Made by a program: the position numbers and the translations under genes. Under the pieces are notes generated by a model. It worked only from the letters and a program-made list of their open reading frames with translations, had not been told where the DNA came from and did no database searches. DNA of 64,000 nucleotides from Komagataella phaffii GS115 (taxonomy: Eukaryota; Ascomycota; Pichiomycetes; Pichiales; Pichiaceae). How positions within the stretch are numbered: the stretch's first letter is position 1; each line of letters opens with the position of its first letter. The stretch covers positions 793,001-857,000 of the forward strand of contig NC_012965.1 in the NCBI RefSeq assembly GCF_000027005.1, written 5' to 3'. Below are positions 19,868-30,587 of this stretch, one piece after another.

Positions 19868-20666
19868 ATTGTGATAGCTGTGGGTTCTGATTACAGATTG
19901 CAGACGGAATGAAATAGTGGACCAACGATTAAGCGGCCTTGAAATAACTTTTGAGAAACTCAGCTTGAATAAATGAAGTTCTAAAGACTCCCAGTCCGGG
20001 GAGGTTAACTTGAGGTGACTGGGTTAAGAAACAGGCTTCAAGTGTGAATTGTGCTAACCCCAGTGGAGGCAGTAGCACCAATCAATAGCCTGTCAGACCG
20101 TAGAACTTATGGATTGGTGAACTTGTCTAATCGTTAACTAGCGATCAACAAATAATACTGAAAAGCAATAGAGCAAATGAAAAGGCCGTAGTGAAAAACT
20201 TGAAGATTTTTCCTAGCCTCTGTAAGCTCTAATAAAAATCTTCCGGTTTACTTGCAGATAGAAAACTCCTCTCCTTCACTGGATTTCTGGATAAGGTGGA
20301 CAGAGAGCGTATGAGCGAGCAGTGTAACTTTGAAGGTTGTTGAAACTCAAAAAGGGGGAAGAGACGAACTATTCGGATGGATTTTTTTTTTTTTCAATTT
20401 TCGTTTCGCTGCGTTTCTTTTCTGTTCCTTGGAGCACATCGCCAAAAGTTGGAGAAACCCACTTCGCGATGAACTACCTAAAAGGTACAAATGGAAGAAC
20501 CTGTAAACCGCCTAAAAATAGCCAGCTCGCTTCTTAGAGTCGCTTTCATCGGTATTATTTATTAATATGCACTTGTATACACTCTATGAAGTTTTTCCTT
20601 ATCCCGGACCTCCTACCTGCGGGGAGTCATATAACCAAATACTTATGCTTGGGGTATTGGCCCTAG
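19868..20666. promoter_or_regulatory. SPE1 upstream region and ASH1 3' flank
   Basis: An 800-bp spacer between two minus-strand genes. The part next to 19867 serves SPE1. A 13-base T run (20382-20394; an A run on the SPE1 strand) is the only distinctive element. No conserved small gene is seen. Confidence 0.5.
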
Positions 20667-22250
20667 CTACCTCTCGCTCTCCCCAACTTCTACAGTTCCT
20701 TCACAGTGAAGACACTTATACTTAAGCTCCTCGCCAAGCAGCGTAAATTCTCCGTGCTCGTTATTTCCGTAAACTGGAATTGCGAGTTTTCCCTTGTTCT
20801 TCATCAGTGTCCATTCTCCCTTGGCGGGTATGCGCAAACAGCTCCTGTTGGTGCATCTAGCACCAGTCTTCTTATATCTCAGTCCACAAGAGTTGCACAG
20901 CTGACCTTCCAGGGCAGACCAGCTGGGTCTCCAGCAAGGAGAGTGATTTGAATGACAGGAAATGCATACCCGGTTTGGGTGAGATATGGTCGCCAATCTA
21001 GTGCTGGGGGATTTCGGTGACTTCTTTGGTGATTGTGGTGACTTTGCAGCCCTGAACACAGTGATTTGGTCAGAGCAAGAATTGCTTTTCATAGGCGAAG
21101 AGTTGGGTGAAACATACTTGAATGTGCTCATCTTAGGTTGGGTTGATTTGGCGTCCTCTGAAGTGGTCAGAGCAGAACTCTTAGACGATAAAGGTGGGGT
21201 AACCATGTGGGAGGCTGGGATGGACAACGGTTGGTTTACTGGAGTGTCAATAGTCTGATAAAGTTGCAATCGCCCTCCATCTGGGTGCTTTTCGTGCTGC
21301 ACCTCAGACTTTTTGTCGTCATGAGAAGTATCAAGATTCTTGTATAGTTCAACGTTGTTGCACAGCATGCTCACATCATCGAGATAGCCATCTTTCTGGT
21401 AGGTGTAGTTGCTGACAAAAGGATAGTTTATGATATTGGCTGTGTTGTAAATTCCGGCTTCAGAGGCACTTTCTTTGTCCCGCAATTGAGCCTCAATAAA
21501 TCGTACCATTTTATTACGTGTCCTAGGAATGTTCCTTGACTTCTCGTAGTCAGTCCTCAAGTTTGCACCGGCTTTGTCGTCGGTGACTTTATAGTTTTCC
21601 AAACAGTAATCTTTGTATCTTTTGAACCCCTGCAGGTTCCCAGATTTCAAGTTGGACACCATGTTGGCCCGCCATTCGTTGTTGCTGGTGTTCTGGATAA
21701 CTTCGAAGTTATGACATGAGGATGTAGTGTAATTAATATAAGAGTAAGCCGTGTCTGGGTATAACAATGAGGAGTTTCGTATCGAGTGCGATGAGGCTGG
21801 AGTCGGCTTTAGATTCGCCAAGATCCTGGCCACCGCTGGAACTGAAGATACTGACTCGTTCTCAACTTTGGATTTAAACAGTGGGGTGGCTGGTGGTAGT
21901 GAGACTCTCTTTCTGCTTTGGTTCACCTCGCTCGGTTCCAGTCTTCTCTTTGAAGACAACGGAGATTCAGTGTGGTGCACTTCTGAGAAGCGGCGTTTCT
22001 CCTTTTTTGGAAGAGCTCTCTGATCGATGGCGCAGCTCGGGATGCTAAAGTTGGCAACTGAGGCTGGACAACTTGATGTAGATTTCACATGTTTCGATGA
22101 GTTCGGCTCATGCTTGGCCTGTTTGATGCATCGGGGTTGTGAGGGAGAAGTTAAGCTCGTTGCAGGATCACTGCGAGATCTTACGTGGAAAATGTTGCTC
22201 AAATCTGGATGGTTCTTGAAATGATTATTGTTGCTCATTAAAACGCTCAT
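20667..22250 (-). CDS. ASH1: Ash1-like GATA-type zinc-finger repressor
   Basis: Encodes 527 residues. In S. cerevisiae Ash1 is made from mRNA localised to the daughter cell and represses HO; elsewhere it controls filamentation. The N-terminal 420 residues are Ser/Thr/Pro-rich and disordered, with many SP/TP sites ([10 protein letters not shown] near the finger). The single C-terminal finger has C429, C432, C452 and C455 (C-x2-C-x19-C-x2-C) around SPCWRPSW and GLRYKK, the form typical of Ash1 rather than of nitrogen GATA factors. After it come [18 protein letters not shown] and a further CLHC pair at about 513-516. Neighbouring SPE1 supports the name (YKL184W/YKL185W in S. cerevisiae). Confidence 0.88.
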   Translation of the reverse strand: MSVLMSNNNHFKNHPDLSNIFHVRSRSDPATSLTSPSQPRCIKQAKHEPNSSKHVKSTSSCPASVANFSIPSCAIDQRALPKKEKRRFSEVHHTESPLSSKRRLEPSEVNQSRKRVSLPPATPLFKSKVENESVSSVPAVARILANLKPTPASSHSIRNSSLLYPDTAYSYINYTTSSCHNFEVIQNTSNNEWRANMVSNLKSGNLQGFKRYKDYCLENYKVTDDKAGANLRTDYEKSRNIPRTRNKMVRFIEAQLRDKESASEAGIYNTANIINYPFVSNYTYQKDGYLDDVSMLCNNVELYKNLDTSHDDKKSEVQHEKHPDGGRLQLYQTIDTPVNQPLSIPASHMVTPPLSSKSSALTTSEDAKSTQPKMSTFKYVSPNSSPMKSNSCSDQITVFRAAKSPQSPKKSPKSPSTRLATISHPNRVCISCHSNHSPCWRPSWSALEGQLCNSCGLRYKKTGARCTNRSCLRIPAKGEWTLMKNKGKLAIPVYGNNEHGEFTLLGEELKYKCLHCEGTVEVGESER

Positions 22251-22860
22251 AATGTCAATGATTTGGGTTTAATTGGACTACTTTGGCTGGTGAGTCCGGA
22301 ATAACTATCGCTTCCTGTAGTAGAGTGATGTATGGTTGCTATAACGATTGGGGGGTTCCTATTGTAATCAGGAAAAGGTGCGAAATTGTGTCTTTAAATC
22401 TGGGATTGACAGATTACTAAGATCAGCTTGATAAGAGTTTAAAATTTCTGAGATTAGGTTGGCTTGATCCGATACTTCAGCAAGCTTGTTCTAGACAGCT
22501 TATGTTTCTTTAAGATATATGAGAAATCAAAAGGAAAAGAGGGGTCTCAGGGGATATATAAGCTATAAATACAAATTTCTTGAACTGATCCCAGCCATTC
22601 AAAAACTTGTTGAACACAATGGGAAAGATTTGAGCAGATCAGAATTTCAGCTGACATCAAGCCAGTAACCCCCTTAGGCGTCTTACTCCTTTCGGTATTC
22701 TGCTCCATACAATTCAGGCATGGCTTGGTCATGATAAGTGAACCGAGCGCGAAACAACGACCATCCATGCATGGAATATATATCAAATATCAAGCCATCT
22801 CCATGGCCGTGGCGTGTCTTACCAAAAAAAACTGACAGGCTTTCTGGTGCTGCGAAGAGC
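22251..22860. promoter_or_regulatory. ASH1 promoter region
   Basis: About 610 bp between the ASH1 start (22250, minus) and the ECM14 stop. It is AT-rich, and I see no RNA gene or repeat in it. Confidence 0.45.
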
Positions 22861-24465
22861 TTAGCCTTCTAAATTCAGCACAAAAGAACAAAAGTACTGA
22901 ATTGAGGCATAAACCTCTGTTCCAACTGGGTATATAAACTTTTTGGGAAGGAGAAAGCCATGATTACCGGAATCCCTCAATTTGATCTGAAACGCCCAGT
23001 ATGCACGGTTGTGGTACATATAATCTAAAGCGGTTCCTCCTCCCAAATCAGGCAATAGATCTGCATCCCTGTCTTCGCATGCCTTCAACACTTGATATTT
23101 TTTCCCTGTACTCTTTCTTATGGCCCTTGCAATACCGTAACCTAGCTCAATCAGGTTTTCCTCGTCCCTTGGTAAGATTTCGCATGAGTACGCATAGGGA
23201 TACAGCACCGTTTGCGAATACGAGTGTAAGTCGATATAGCCGTAGATCTTATGTTCTTCTTTGGTTCTGTTCAGGAAATTATTCCACACTTCACTTTCTA
23301 TACTTTCGAAAGGGGACTCACCCGAATATTCCTCTCCACAGGGTAAGTCTTCTGATTTCACGAAATGATAATCAAATGAATGGTCAATGTCTATACCAAA
23401 ACATCGGGGCATATAAGTTTCTTGTCTGTTCTTCCTCCACAACCTGTCTTCGTTAAAGCTATATTCGTATCCATCAGGATTCAAAACTGGAACAAACAAA
23501 AAGTCCAACTTGTCCAGGTATTTCGCTTCCTTGTGGTGTCCGTCAGCATAGTTTTGGAGCAGTTTGTGAACGGCATAGCATGCACTGGTTACTGATATCC
23601 ATTCACGCGCATGCATTCCACCTGTAACGACTACTGTTTTGTTGCCAGAGTGCTTCCCTCTAACGTGAAGAGCCTTCAGATCACGACCTTCATAAGTTTG
23701 CCCAATCCAGTTGATCGACACTAGCTTAGGAAATTCCTTCTGTATTTCTTCGAACCAGTCGTATATAGTTTCCAGCGTTCTAAAATCCTCAAAAAAAGCA
23801 TTACTTAGGTTCTGGAAAGAAGGGAACTCTCCTAGGGCTTGCAAAGATGTCACTTTTGTCGAAGGATATGTTTCGTAGATTCGCTGTGGAAGATCTCCAA
23901 TCATCAATTGTACTTTATATTCAGAAACTGGACTGTCAACACTTCTCGTTCTTCGTTCCAGTATGCGTGACTCCACGTTGTAAAGTAGGCGGTGCATCTG
24001 ATCACGGTCAACCTTCAAATCTATCAAACCAACAGATTGCTCCCATATGGAAATATGCAAAGCTTTAGCTTCCTTGAAGATCAAGTACTTGATAAACTCA
24101 TCTTCAGATGTGATCCTTATTACAAATGATTCTGAGTACTGATCCAAGTCGATAGGCCAATTTTGAGAATTGGCGGTATAATAATCATTCTGGGATTCAT
24201 TCTCTAATCTTTCTTCAAGCAACTCAGACAAAACTCTCTCCTCTATTCCCTTGATATTCTGGTTCACTATTTCGGTGAAATTTTGCTTGTTATAGAGTGC
24301 AAAGATCTGCTGCTTTTGCAAAAATTGGCCGCAAGTATATTGTAAACTGTCTACTATATGAGAAACCTTCTGAGGAAGATGCAACTCAAAGCAACTTATG
24401 GCGGTTATCAATGACAACAATATCACACTCGTGTGTGCTATTGACAAGGTGGTCTTATAGAGCAT
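22861..24465 (-). CDS. ECM14: Ecm14-type M14 pseudo-carboxypeptidase, secretory
   Basis: Encodes 534 residues. A signal peptide (hydrophobic run about 8-24, MLYKTTLSIAHTSVILLSLI) is followed by a long pro-region and an M14 domain (about 225-530). Zinc ligands are kept: H285 and E288 in GGMHAREWIS, and H414 in DLHSYSQ. The substrate Asn-Arg pair is D361-H362, in GIDIDHSFDYHF. The catalytic Glu of the usual FELRD motif is K495 in AFQIKLRD. These changes are as I recall for fungal Ecm14 proteins, which are reported to be inactive pseudo-peptidases of the secretory or vacuolar route, implicated in cell-wall biology. The ATG at 24465 starts the signal peptide; an upstream GTG extension would bury it. 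HPR1 diverges 177 bp away. Confidence 0.92.
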   Translation of the reverse strand: MLYKTTLSIAHTSVILLSLITAISCFELHLPQKVSHIVDSLQYTCGQFLQKQQIFALYNKQNFTEIVNQNIKGIEERVLSELLEERLENESQNDYYTANSQNWPIDLDQYSESFVIRITSEDEFIKYLIFKEAKALHISIWEQSVGLIDLKVDRDQMHRLLYNVESRILERRTRSVDSPVSEYKVQLMIGDLPQRIYETYPSTKVTSLQALGEFPSFQNLSNAFFEDFRTLETIYDWFEEIQKEFPKLVSINWIGQTYEGRDLKALHVRGKHSGNKTVVVTGGMHAREWISVTSACYAVHKLLQNYADGHHKEAKYLDKLDFLFVPVLNPDGYEYSFNEDRLWRKNRQETYMPRCFGIDIDHSFDYHFVKSEDLPCGEEYSGESPFESIESEVWNNFLNRTKEEHKIYGYIDLHSYSQTVLYPYAYSCEILPRDEENLIELGYGIARAIRKSTGKKYQVLKACEDRDADLLPDLGGGTALDYMYHNRAYWAFQIKLRDSGNHGFLLPKKFIYPVGTEVYASIQYFCSFVLNLEG

Positions 24466-24642
24466 TCTTGTCAACGTTCCTACAAAGAGGTTTACCACAC
24501 CCGCAAGGTCAGTAAAAGTGGAGGTTTCGACGTGCACTACTCAGGCTCCACAATCTACCTTCTCAGAAATCAGGTGCCTAGCGGGATTTCTAATATCCAG
24601 CGCAGAGAAACCTACGTTGTAACCCCCACCGATCTTCCCAGC

Positions 24643-26919
24643 ATGCTATCGGGTTACGACGAATACTCCAGTTCGATAATTCCAGCATTGGAAACCGACT
24701 TGGTAGTATTGAGGGAACGTTTTTCATCCGATCAAATTTTCTCCTCATCTATCAACAACCATCCAGATCTAACGGCTATATACACCAAGCATTTTGAAGA
24801 CAAGTTCACGGAAGAAGACCAGACTAGCACCATCAGTTTTAAATCTGCCGTAATTGAAAACGTAGTATTGAACGTCCTCTTCAACGTAATTGAAAAGAAT
24901 GAAAGCACTGAAGTATTAGTGACAGAGATTCTGATACTGTTAGATTTGGCAATACATGGATATAATAAGCAAGTCTACAAAAGTTTGCCATTGATTATTG
25001 TATTGCAAGCGTTTGCCAAATTGGATATTGATATAATTTGCGACAAATTGGGCCCAATTTTGTTAGGTCCTCACTCAAATGAACGCAAAAGGATCCTGCA
25101 ACAGAATGGATCTTTGATCGGAAAAAAATCACCTGGTTTAGTGCTATTAAGTTATTCTCAAAAGATATTAAACAGATTATTCAAACACATTGAATCACAT
25201 GAGCTATTTGGTGGATACTTTAGAACGTTTATCAGAACTAGTTTTGCTCTTGATGACTCCTTACTGCCCACGAGGAAATGGGAAACGAATGTCAACACTA
25301 AAACTTTTCTGACGGGTTTGCAAAAGCAATTGAGACAAACTAGAGGTGTATCCAGTGCTGAGAATAAGCTGAATAGAAAAATGCAAGAAGACTTCAAGCG
25401 GTTTGTTGATTTGATGATTTTTTTGAATGATCCTGTGCCTCTAATTGAAGCCGACAAAAGGGGAAGAACTTTCAGGCATTTATCAGATATGGAGAACTCA
25501 TTGAATTTTGTTTTTGAGTTTTTGAAGACTCTCATTGACATGGATAAGAAACAAAAACACGGGATTAGATTGCAGAATCAAAGTTTTTTTCTACCTGAAA
25601 CCCAGAGATCGGACAGAGAAATTGCACAAGTGGTTGAACATTATACCAGGAAGTTGCTTCAGTTAGAAATTCCTGTTACTGCGGAGCTCTTTCAGAAACA
25701 GCTCAACGATTATACATTCAGACAATTAATTCTCCTACAAGTTGTTGTTGGAGCTACATACATTTTATCACTCAAGAAAAAAGAAGTTGATGACAGGATT
25801 GCCAGGTTAAGGAAGGCCACAAAGGATCCAAAACTGGCGCAACAGTTACACAACAAAATGCCTGCCGTAATATATGATAGGGATTTATCTGATGCATGTT
25901 CTAATCTTCGAAACACGATATTAAAGCATTACAAAGAGTTTGATAGTAATTTTTACGAAACCTTACAAAGCATTGCCGCATCAGAAGAGTCCTGGATTGA
26001 TTGGAAATTGCTTCAGTACTCTCTAGCAATTATTGAAACGGGAAAGTTTGATAGCCATGTCACTTTATTCAATGAACAGCTGCCAAGTTTGTACGAATAT
26101 GCTCCACAGTACTCTCACAAGCTTGGGACACCTCAATTATCACGAATATGGAAAATTGAAACCAGTTTACCGCATCTAAAGAACCACAGTTTTGATAAAG
26201 AGGAATTTGTTGAAGATATTAGAATGGAACTATATCCACTAGATTCCCAATTACAACAACCGGATTTGGATTCTAAACACAAGGAAGAAATTCAAGGTCA
26301 GAAAGACTATTTGAATTGGAAATCAATGAGATTTCTTAGATCAAATAATGAATGGCTGAAATTGAAACAAACTAATGAGAAAGTTGGACTTGAGGGTATG
26401 TTTGATGATGGTCTTTTGATGGACGAAGATTTTGAGGAGGAGATTCCCTCCGAAGTTAAAGAGATGATGGAAAAGATTCAACAGGAAGAGAATGAGAAAA
26501 TAGAGAAACAAAAGAAAGAGGAGGCTGATGAATTAGAGCAAGAACAAACTAAGAACGAAGCCGATAAATTGGAAACCCAAGAAAGTCAAGTAGCGCCTGA
26601 AGAAAAGAGAGATGAAGAAACAACGAATGATGCTGCAGAGAAAGGTTTGCCAGAGAAACTTGAACCGTCCCAAATTGATGAGTCGCCAGTAGAAAACAAA
26701 TCACCGGCAATTCAATCCCCCAGGACTGCATCTCCGGCCAGCGAGACACCTAAATTGAGTTATGAAGACACAAAGCTACAGTCTGATGACGAATCTTCCA
26801 CCAAGCAACCAAGCTCCACCTCACAAGCCGATCTTTCAAACGATCTTGAGGGAGTTCAAAAAAAGCGGAAGCTATCGACAGACTCGGAATTGCCCACGGC
26901 AAAAAAACTCAAACCTTGA
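24643..26919 (+). CDS. HPR1: Hpr1/THOC1-like subunit of the THO/TREX mRNA export complex
   Basis: Encodes 758 residues from the first ATG (24643); S. cerevisiae Hpr1 has about 752. THO couples transcription elongation to mRNP packaging and export and limits R-loops in the nucleus. The protein is largely helical. Conserved-looking blocks are YTFRQLILLQVVVGATYIL, SWIDWKLLQYSLAI, HKLGTPQLSRIWKIE and DYLNWKSMRFLR, then VGLEGMFDDGL before the tail. The last 160 residues are a charged Glu/Lys coiled segment and a Ser/Pro tail ending in basic KKRKLS and KKLKP, likely nuclear signals. The name rests on remembered family motifs and length; another helical nuclear factor is possible. The frame is open upstream to a GTG, but that part overlaps the shared ECM14 promoter. 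Confidence 0.72.
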   Translation: MLSGYDEYSSSIIPALETDLVVLRERFSSDQIFSSSINNHPDLTAIYTKHFEDKFTEEDQTSTISFKSAVIENVVLNVLFNVIEKNESTEVLVTEILILLDLAIHGYNKQVYKSLPLIIVLQAFAKLDIDIICDKLGPILLGPHSNERKRILQQNGSLIGKKSPGLVLLSYSQKILNRLFKHIESHELFGGYFRTFIRTSFALDDSLLPTRKWETNVNTKTFLTGLQKQLRQTRGVSSAENKLNRKMQEDFKRFVDLMIFLNDPVPLIEADKRGRTFRHLSDMENSLNFVFEFLKTLIDMDKKQKHGIRLQNQSFFLPETQRSDREIAQVVEHYTRKLLQLEIPVTAELFQKQLNDYTFRQLILLQVVVGATYILSLKKKEVDDRIARLRKATKDPKLAQQLHNKMPAVIYDRDLSDACSNLRNTILKHYKEFDSNFYETLQSIAASEESWIDWKLLQYSLAIIETGKFDSHVTLFNEQLPSLYEYAPQYSHKLGTPQLSRIWKIETSLPHLKNHSFDKEEFVEDIRMELYPLDSQLQQPDLDSKHKEEIQGQKDYLNWKSMRFLRSNNEWLKLKQTNEKVGLEGMFDDGLLMDEDFEEEIPSEVKEMMEKIQQEENEKIEKQKKEEADELEQEQTKNEADKLETQESQVAPEEKRDEETTNDAAEKGLPEKLEPSQIDESPVENKSPAIQSPRTASPASETPKLSYEDTKLQSDDESSTKQPSSTSQADLSNDLEGVQKKRKLSTDSELPTAKKLKP

Positions 26920-26978
26920 ATTTATTAAATTCATCGTTGTATATGAATGCAAAAATAGAATCTAGAATATAAATTCAA

Positions 26979-29840
26979 TCACCACAATTTCAAAACATCG
27001 TCCCAATCGGACCTCTTCCTTCTTTCCCAGTAATTGTTCTCTCCCTGTATAGGGATCCAGCAGTCATCTTTACCTTTGTGAAAGAAGCTAGGTTGATGTT
27101 CCTCGTTGGCAATTTCATTCGCCTTTCTACGGGCTCTTTGGAACTCTTCAAGTTCGATTTTTTTATCTTCAGCACCATCAACGTCCCCGTTTTCATACAT
27201 TCGAAGATCAGGTCTGTATCTAGAATCTGTAGGCGGAATTTTTCCTTCCTCGAGACTAGTAATCTCGTTTAAACATGCAGCAAATTGTGTGAACCCAAAC
27301 TTCAAGTTTGGGGATGGAACTAGGGGACCTACCTTCCAGATATTTACCCCATTCCATGAAATGGATTCCGTCCATGTTCCGGTAGCCTTGGGCCCAACTA
27401 TGTTATTCTTGGAATCAGTCAAGGTGATACTCAACTGCTCAGACCTCCCGGAAAAAACACCTCCTGACTTAAATGCTACAACGGCCTTGTGACCATCTGA
27501 ACATTTCACAGTCATGGATCCGGTTGGCTCCATGTACTTTTCACCGGCTATCAAATTCTTGAGAAGACAGTTAGGTAGAGACCAATGATAAACATCTCCG
27601 GTTGTGCGGTCAGTAAGTCTTGCAACACCTTCAACAGTTACCTCAGCATTCTTACCCCATATCTTTTGCGATGGAGAAGGTGAGTAATTCAAATTCCACC
27701 GCTTGCTATCAACATTGATGGCCAAAATAACAGGTCTATGAACCACTTTTTCACTGATGAGTCTAATTCCAAGATCCTCCCTCACTAGTTCAAAAGTCTC
27801 GCCTAACATCGGATTGAAAGGTTTTCTACTGTTTCTTTCCTTTACCCTCAGTGAACTGAAATAGCTTGTAGCAAATGCAGCAATTTTCATTAAACGTGAA
27901 CCTGAAGCTTTGTCAGAATCTAAAGCGTCATTTATCAGGTCACAGTATTCCACAAACTCGCTGTACTTTTGCAACATGGACAATGGTTCATTAGCTGTCA
28001 CGGGCATTGCAACGTTGGACAGGTCCTTACCAACATTCTTTCTAATAAAAGATAGAATACTTGGAGGAGTGCTAGCGCTCTCTGGTATATCTGTCCGTCT
28101 AGTCACATTCTCGGTCTCTCCCAGGGGATACAAATCGTTGATCTCTAAATTGTCCTGTTGGGACATGATCGATTTAACAAGTTCTCGTTCAGTTGATGAC
28201 TCTGAGGATAGGGACTCCTCTGTCTCCTCCAAAGAAGAGTAATCAGAAGAATCCGTAGCTATTTCTTCAATATTTTTTAGTGGAAGAGCACCGTGTCCAT
28301 GTCCATTCGTAGAGATTGTGGTATCGTTTTGCTCATTCAGGAACACAACTTCTCCAGTAATTTCTTGGAGGTATTCCTGAGCATCATAAAATTCTTGGGA
28401 GAATATGGAAGCTCCACCTGTGGTTACTGTGTTTGATCTTGAAATTTGCTGCGAGGATTGCAGGTTTTTGGCATTATCCATGAAAGACATCAAGGTATCA
28501 ATTCTGGATTTTATATCTTTGGCTAAAGATAAAGGGTCGGATGTAAAAGATGACATGCTCAGTTGATCTCCATTTACGTCATCCTTTTCTCTTTTAAACT
28601 TTTTCCAAAATGAGCTTTTTCTGTTGCTTGATCTGATAGAATCTTGTGTGGTTTGCTGGTCGTCAAGCACAGACACCAGGTTTGAAGATTTCGAACGTAG
28701 AGCGGAGATGTTGTCATGGATCTTCAGGAAAATATCACGATCGACAAACGATGGTAAGGTACTATCAAGTGTGTTGACTCTCGTGATTTGTGGCTTTGCT
28801 TCTTCGTTCAAACTTGAACTTCCTTTCAAAAAGTTGAATGCTTGAATCCACGTACTCCAGTCGTTCTCATTAGACGATTTCAGAACCCAGAGTTCTAAAC
28901 CCGAATCTAAAATTATAACCTTAGTTTTCTCGTCAGCAAATATAGCAGCAGATCTAATCAACATGTTTCCTCTGACTTGTTTGGAATTGTCATTAGCAAA
29001 ATAGTTGAGAATGCCATACTTGAAGTTCAAAACGAAAAACCGCTTATGAAACGATTTCTGTCGACCTTTACGAGATTTCTTGAGAAGGAACCCCTGCAGA
29101 TATCTACCACCTTTGACATGCAAAACCGTAGAATTGTCAATCTTCTTATCGTGGTCATTTGGTAGGTCAAATCTCACACCTGTAGATGACGAAGTGTCAA
29201 TTTTCTTAAGCGATAAAGTGGAGTTAGTTTTGTTATTATTCCTGTAGATCGTGCTATCAAGATCCTTTTTAGGCATGCTTGGATCTTCCACGTATTGGTT
29301 GAAAAATACCTTCTTTGCAGTAGTCTTACTAAAAGTGTTATCAAAGACGAAAGCTAGCAGACAGCTATCCTGTACTTGGAAGGTTCCTTGAATCAGCTCA
29401 TTACCTTGGCATTTGCCAACCCATTGTTCTTTCTTTAAATTAGACTGTTTGAGTCTCTGCTCAAGTGATAAGGAATTAGTGGATGAAATTGCTGAAATAT
29501 TGGAATCTGACCGACGCCTTCCGGTTCCCGTAGCGTTAGAAGACTCCTTCAGTGAAGGGTTTCTTTCCAATGGTAGCACAGCGCTACCAGAAGACAGATT
29601 GAACTGGTCACCTTCATCAATGATGGGAGGTATTGAAGCTCTGAAACTGGGAGATTCCGTGTTGAATGAGGAAGCTGAGTTGTTCTTAGTCTCATGAGAA
29701 GATTCGCCTTTTTTGCAAGAATAAATTCCAAAGTCAATGCTTTTCTTCAAGGGTTTTATCTCCCAGTGCAAGACACTTTTGGCGGGAGCTTCTACCCATT
29801 TTATGAAGTAGGACTTGGATCTGATATCCAATGCTTCCAT
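26979..29840 (-). CDS. OSH3: Oxysterol-binding protein homologue Osh3 (GOLD-PH-FFAT-ORD)
   Basis: Encodes 953 residues. Osh3 is a lipid-transfer protein at ER-plasma membrane contacts that binds PI4P and helps Sac1 act on it. The N-terminal GOLD-like part (MEALDIRSKSYFIKWVEAP) is followed by a PH domain at about 245-345 (GRYLQGFLLKKSRKG to ELWVLKSS). An FFAT-like motif, EFYDAQEY, lies in mid protein. The C-terminal lipid-binding domain starts near IPESASTPPSILSFIRKNVG and includes NPMLGETFELVRED. The usual ORP signature EQVSHHPP is replaced by SEKVVHRPV; S. cerevisiae Osh3 deviates similarly (EKVSHRPP). The C-terminus (NYWERRKRSDWDDVLKLW) closely matches Osh3. It converges on HPR1 with 59 bp between stops. 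Confidence 0.95.
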   Translation of the reverse strand: MEALDIRSKSYFIKWVEAPAKSVLHWEIKPLKKSIDFGIYSCKKGESSHETKNNSASSFNTESPSFRASIPPIIDEGDQFNLSSGSAVLPLERNPSLKESSNATGTGRRRSDSNISAISSTNSLSLEQRLKQSNLKKEQWVGKCQGNELIQGTFQVQDSCLLAFVFDNTFSKTTAKKVFFNQYVEDPSMPKKDLDSTIYRNNNKTNSTLSLKKIDTSSSTGVRFDLPNDHDKKIDNSTVLHVKGGRYLQGFLLKKSRKGRQKSFHKRFFVLNFKYGILNYFANDNSKQVRGNMLIRSAAIFADEKTKVIILDSGLELWVLKSSNENDWSTWIQAFNFLKGSSSLNEEAKPQITRVNTLDSTLPSFVDRDIFLKIHDNISALRSKSSNLVSVLDDQQTTQDSIRSSNRKSSFWKKFKREKDDVNGDQLSMSSFTSDPLSLAKDIKSRIDTLMSFMDNAKNLQSSQQISRSNTVTTGGASIFSQEFYDAQEYLQEITGEVVFLNEQNDTTISTNGHGHGALPLKNIEEIATDSSDYSSLEETEESLSSESSTERELVKSIMSQQDNLEINDLYPLGETENVTRRTDIPESASTPPSILSFIRKNVGKDLSNVAMPVTANEPLSMLQKYSEFVEYCDLINDALDSDKASGSRLMKIAAFATSYFSSLRVKERNSRKPFNPMLGETFELVREDLGIRLISEKVVHRPVILAINVDSKRWNLNYSPSPSQKIWGKNAEVTVEGVARLTDRTTGDVYHWSLPNCLLKNLIAGEKYMEPTGSMTVKCSDGHKAVVAFKSGGVFSGRSEQLSITLTDSKNNIVGPKATGTWTESISWNGVNIWKVGPLVPSPNLKFGFTQFAACLNEITSLEEGKIPPTDSRYRPDLRMYENGDVDGAEDKKIELEEFQRARRKANEIANEEHQPSFFHKGKDDCWIPIQGENNYWERRKRSDWDDVLKLW

Positions 29841-30587
29841 TGTAGTTTATAAAGAAGATTGGAAAAAATGAATATTGATTCCAAGTATGACAATGTGGGC
29901 GGGGGAGTGCTTCCCTTTAACTAGAGACTCTGTTTTGGTATCGTTTTACTATATTGTAAGAGGGAAGAGGCTTGGGAACCGCGTAGCCCGCGACAAGACC
30001 TGCCTAGAAATAATGGGTTGTGCACTACAGACAACCATGGGGGACGTGGTTGGATTTGGATGTTTGATGTTGGTTGAACGAAGGATAGATATAGTTGAAG
30101 TCTGGTCTTTCTAAATTTAGATATGTGGGGGAGACTACCATGAGGTTGGTTCAGAGTGGTTCGGGGGAGTTTTATGGTCCTCTAATTTCTTTTTATTTCT
30201 TTTCCTTATCCATCGTATCTTTATCTCTGATCTAGAGGTGTCACTGTGACTCGTTATGGGTCCGAGGAAAACCCGCGGCTGGTTCAGCAAGAACAAATCA
30301 TGATGATTTTGAGAACGATAGCTTGTTTTCAGAGGTCACATCCACAGTTAAGGCAAAGACATTAGCTATTCCAAGTCAATTCGTTTTTGGATGAGTTTTT
30401 AGGCCCATGAATAGCTGCATTGGATCCGATATGTATGCCCTCTCTTTTTATTAGTCCGCGAAGTCACTCATTTAAGGTGAACTTATCTAGAAACTGGGGG
30501 AATTCATGTATAAAATTGGCTGGAAACACCGATTGAAATAGCCATAATCATTTCACAGCCACTCCTATTCTAACACAATTAACAACA
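29841..30587. promoter_or_regulatory. Divergent promoter between OSH3 and the 2-oxoglutarate oxygenase gene
   Basis: About 750 bp. A TATAAAA box at 30509-30515 lies 79 bp before the oxygenase ATG. Several G-rich patches occur near 30045-30175. No gene is visible. Confidence 0.55.

Noticed and set aside
20337..20537. 66-codon frame in the SPE1 upstream region
   Set aside because: Contains a T-run-encoded Phe stretch and no family resemblance; likely chance.
29875..30114. 79-codon frame in the OSH3/oxygenase promoter
   Set aside because: It has no ATG at its first codon, no recognisable features, and lies in a divergent promoter.
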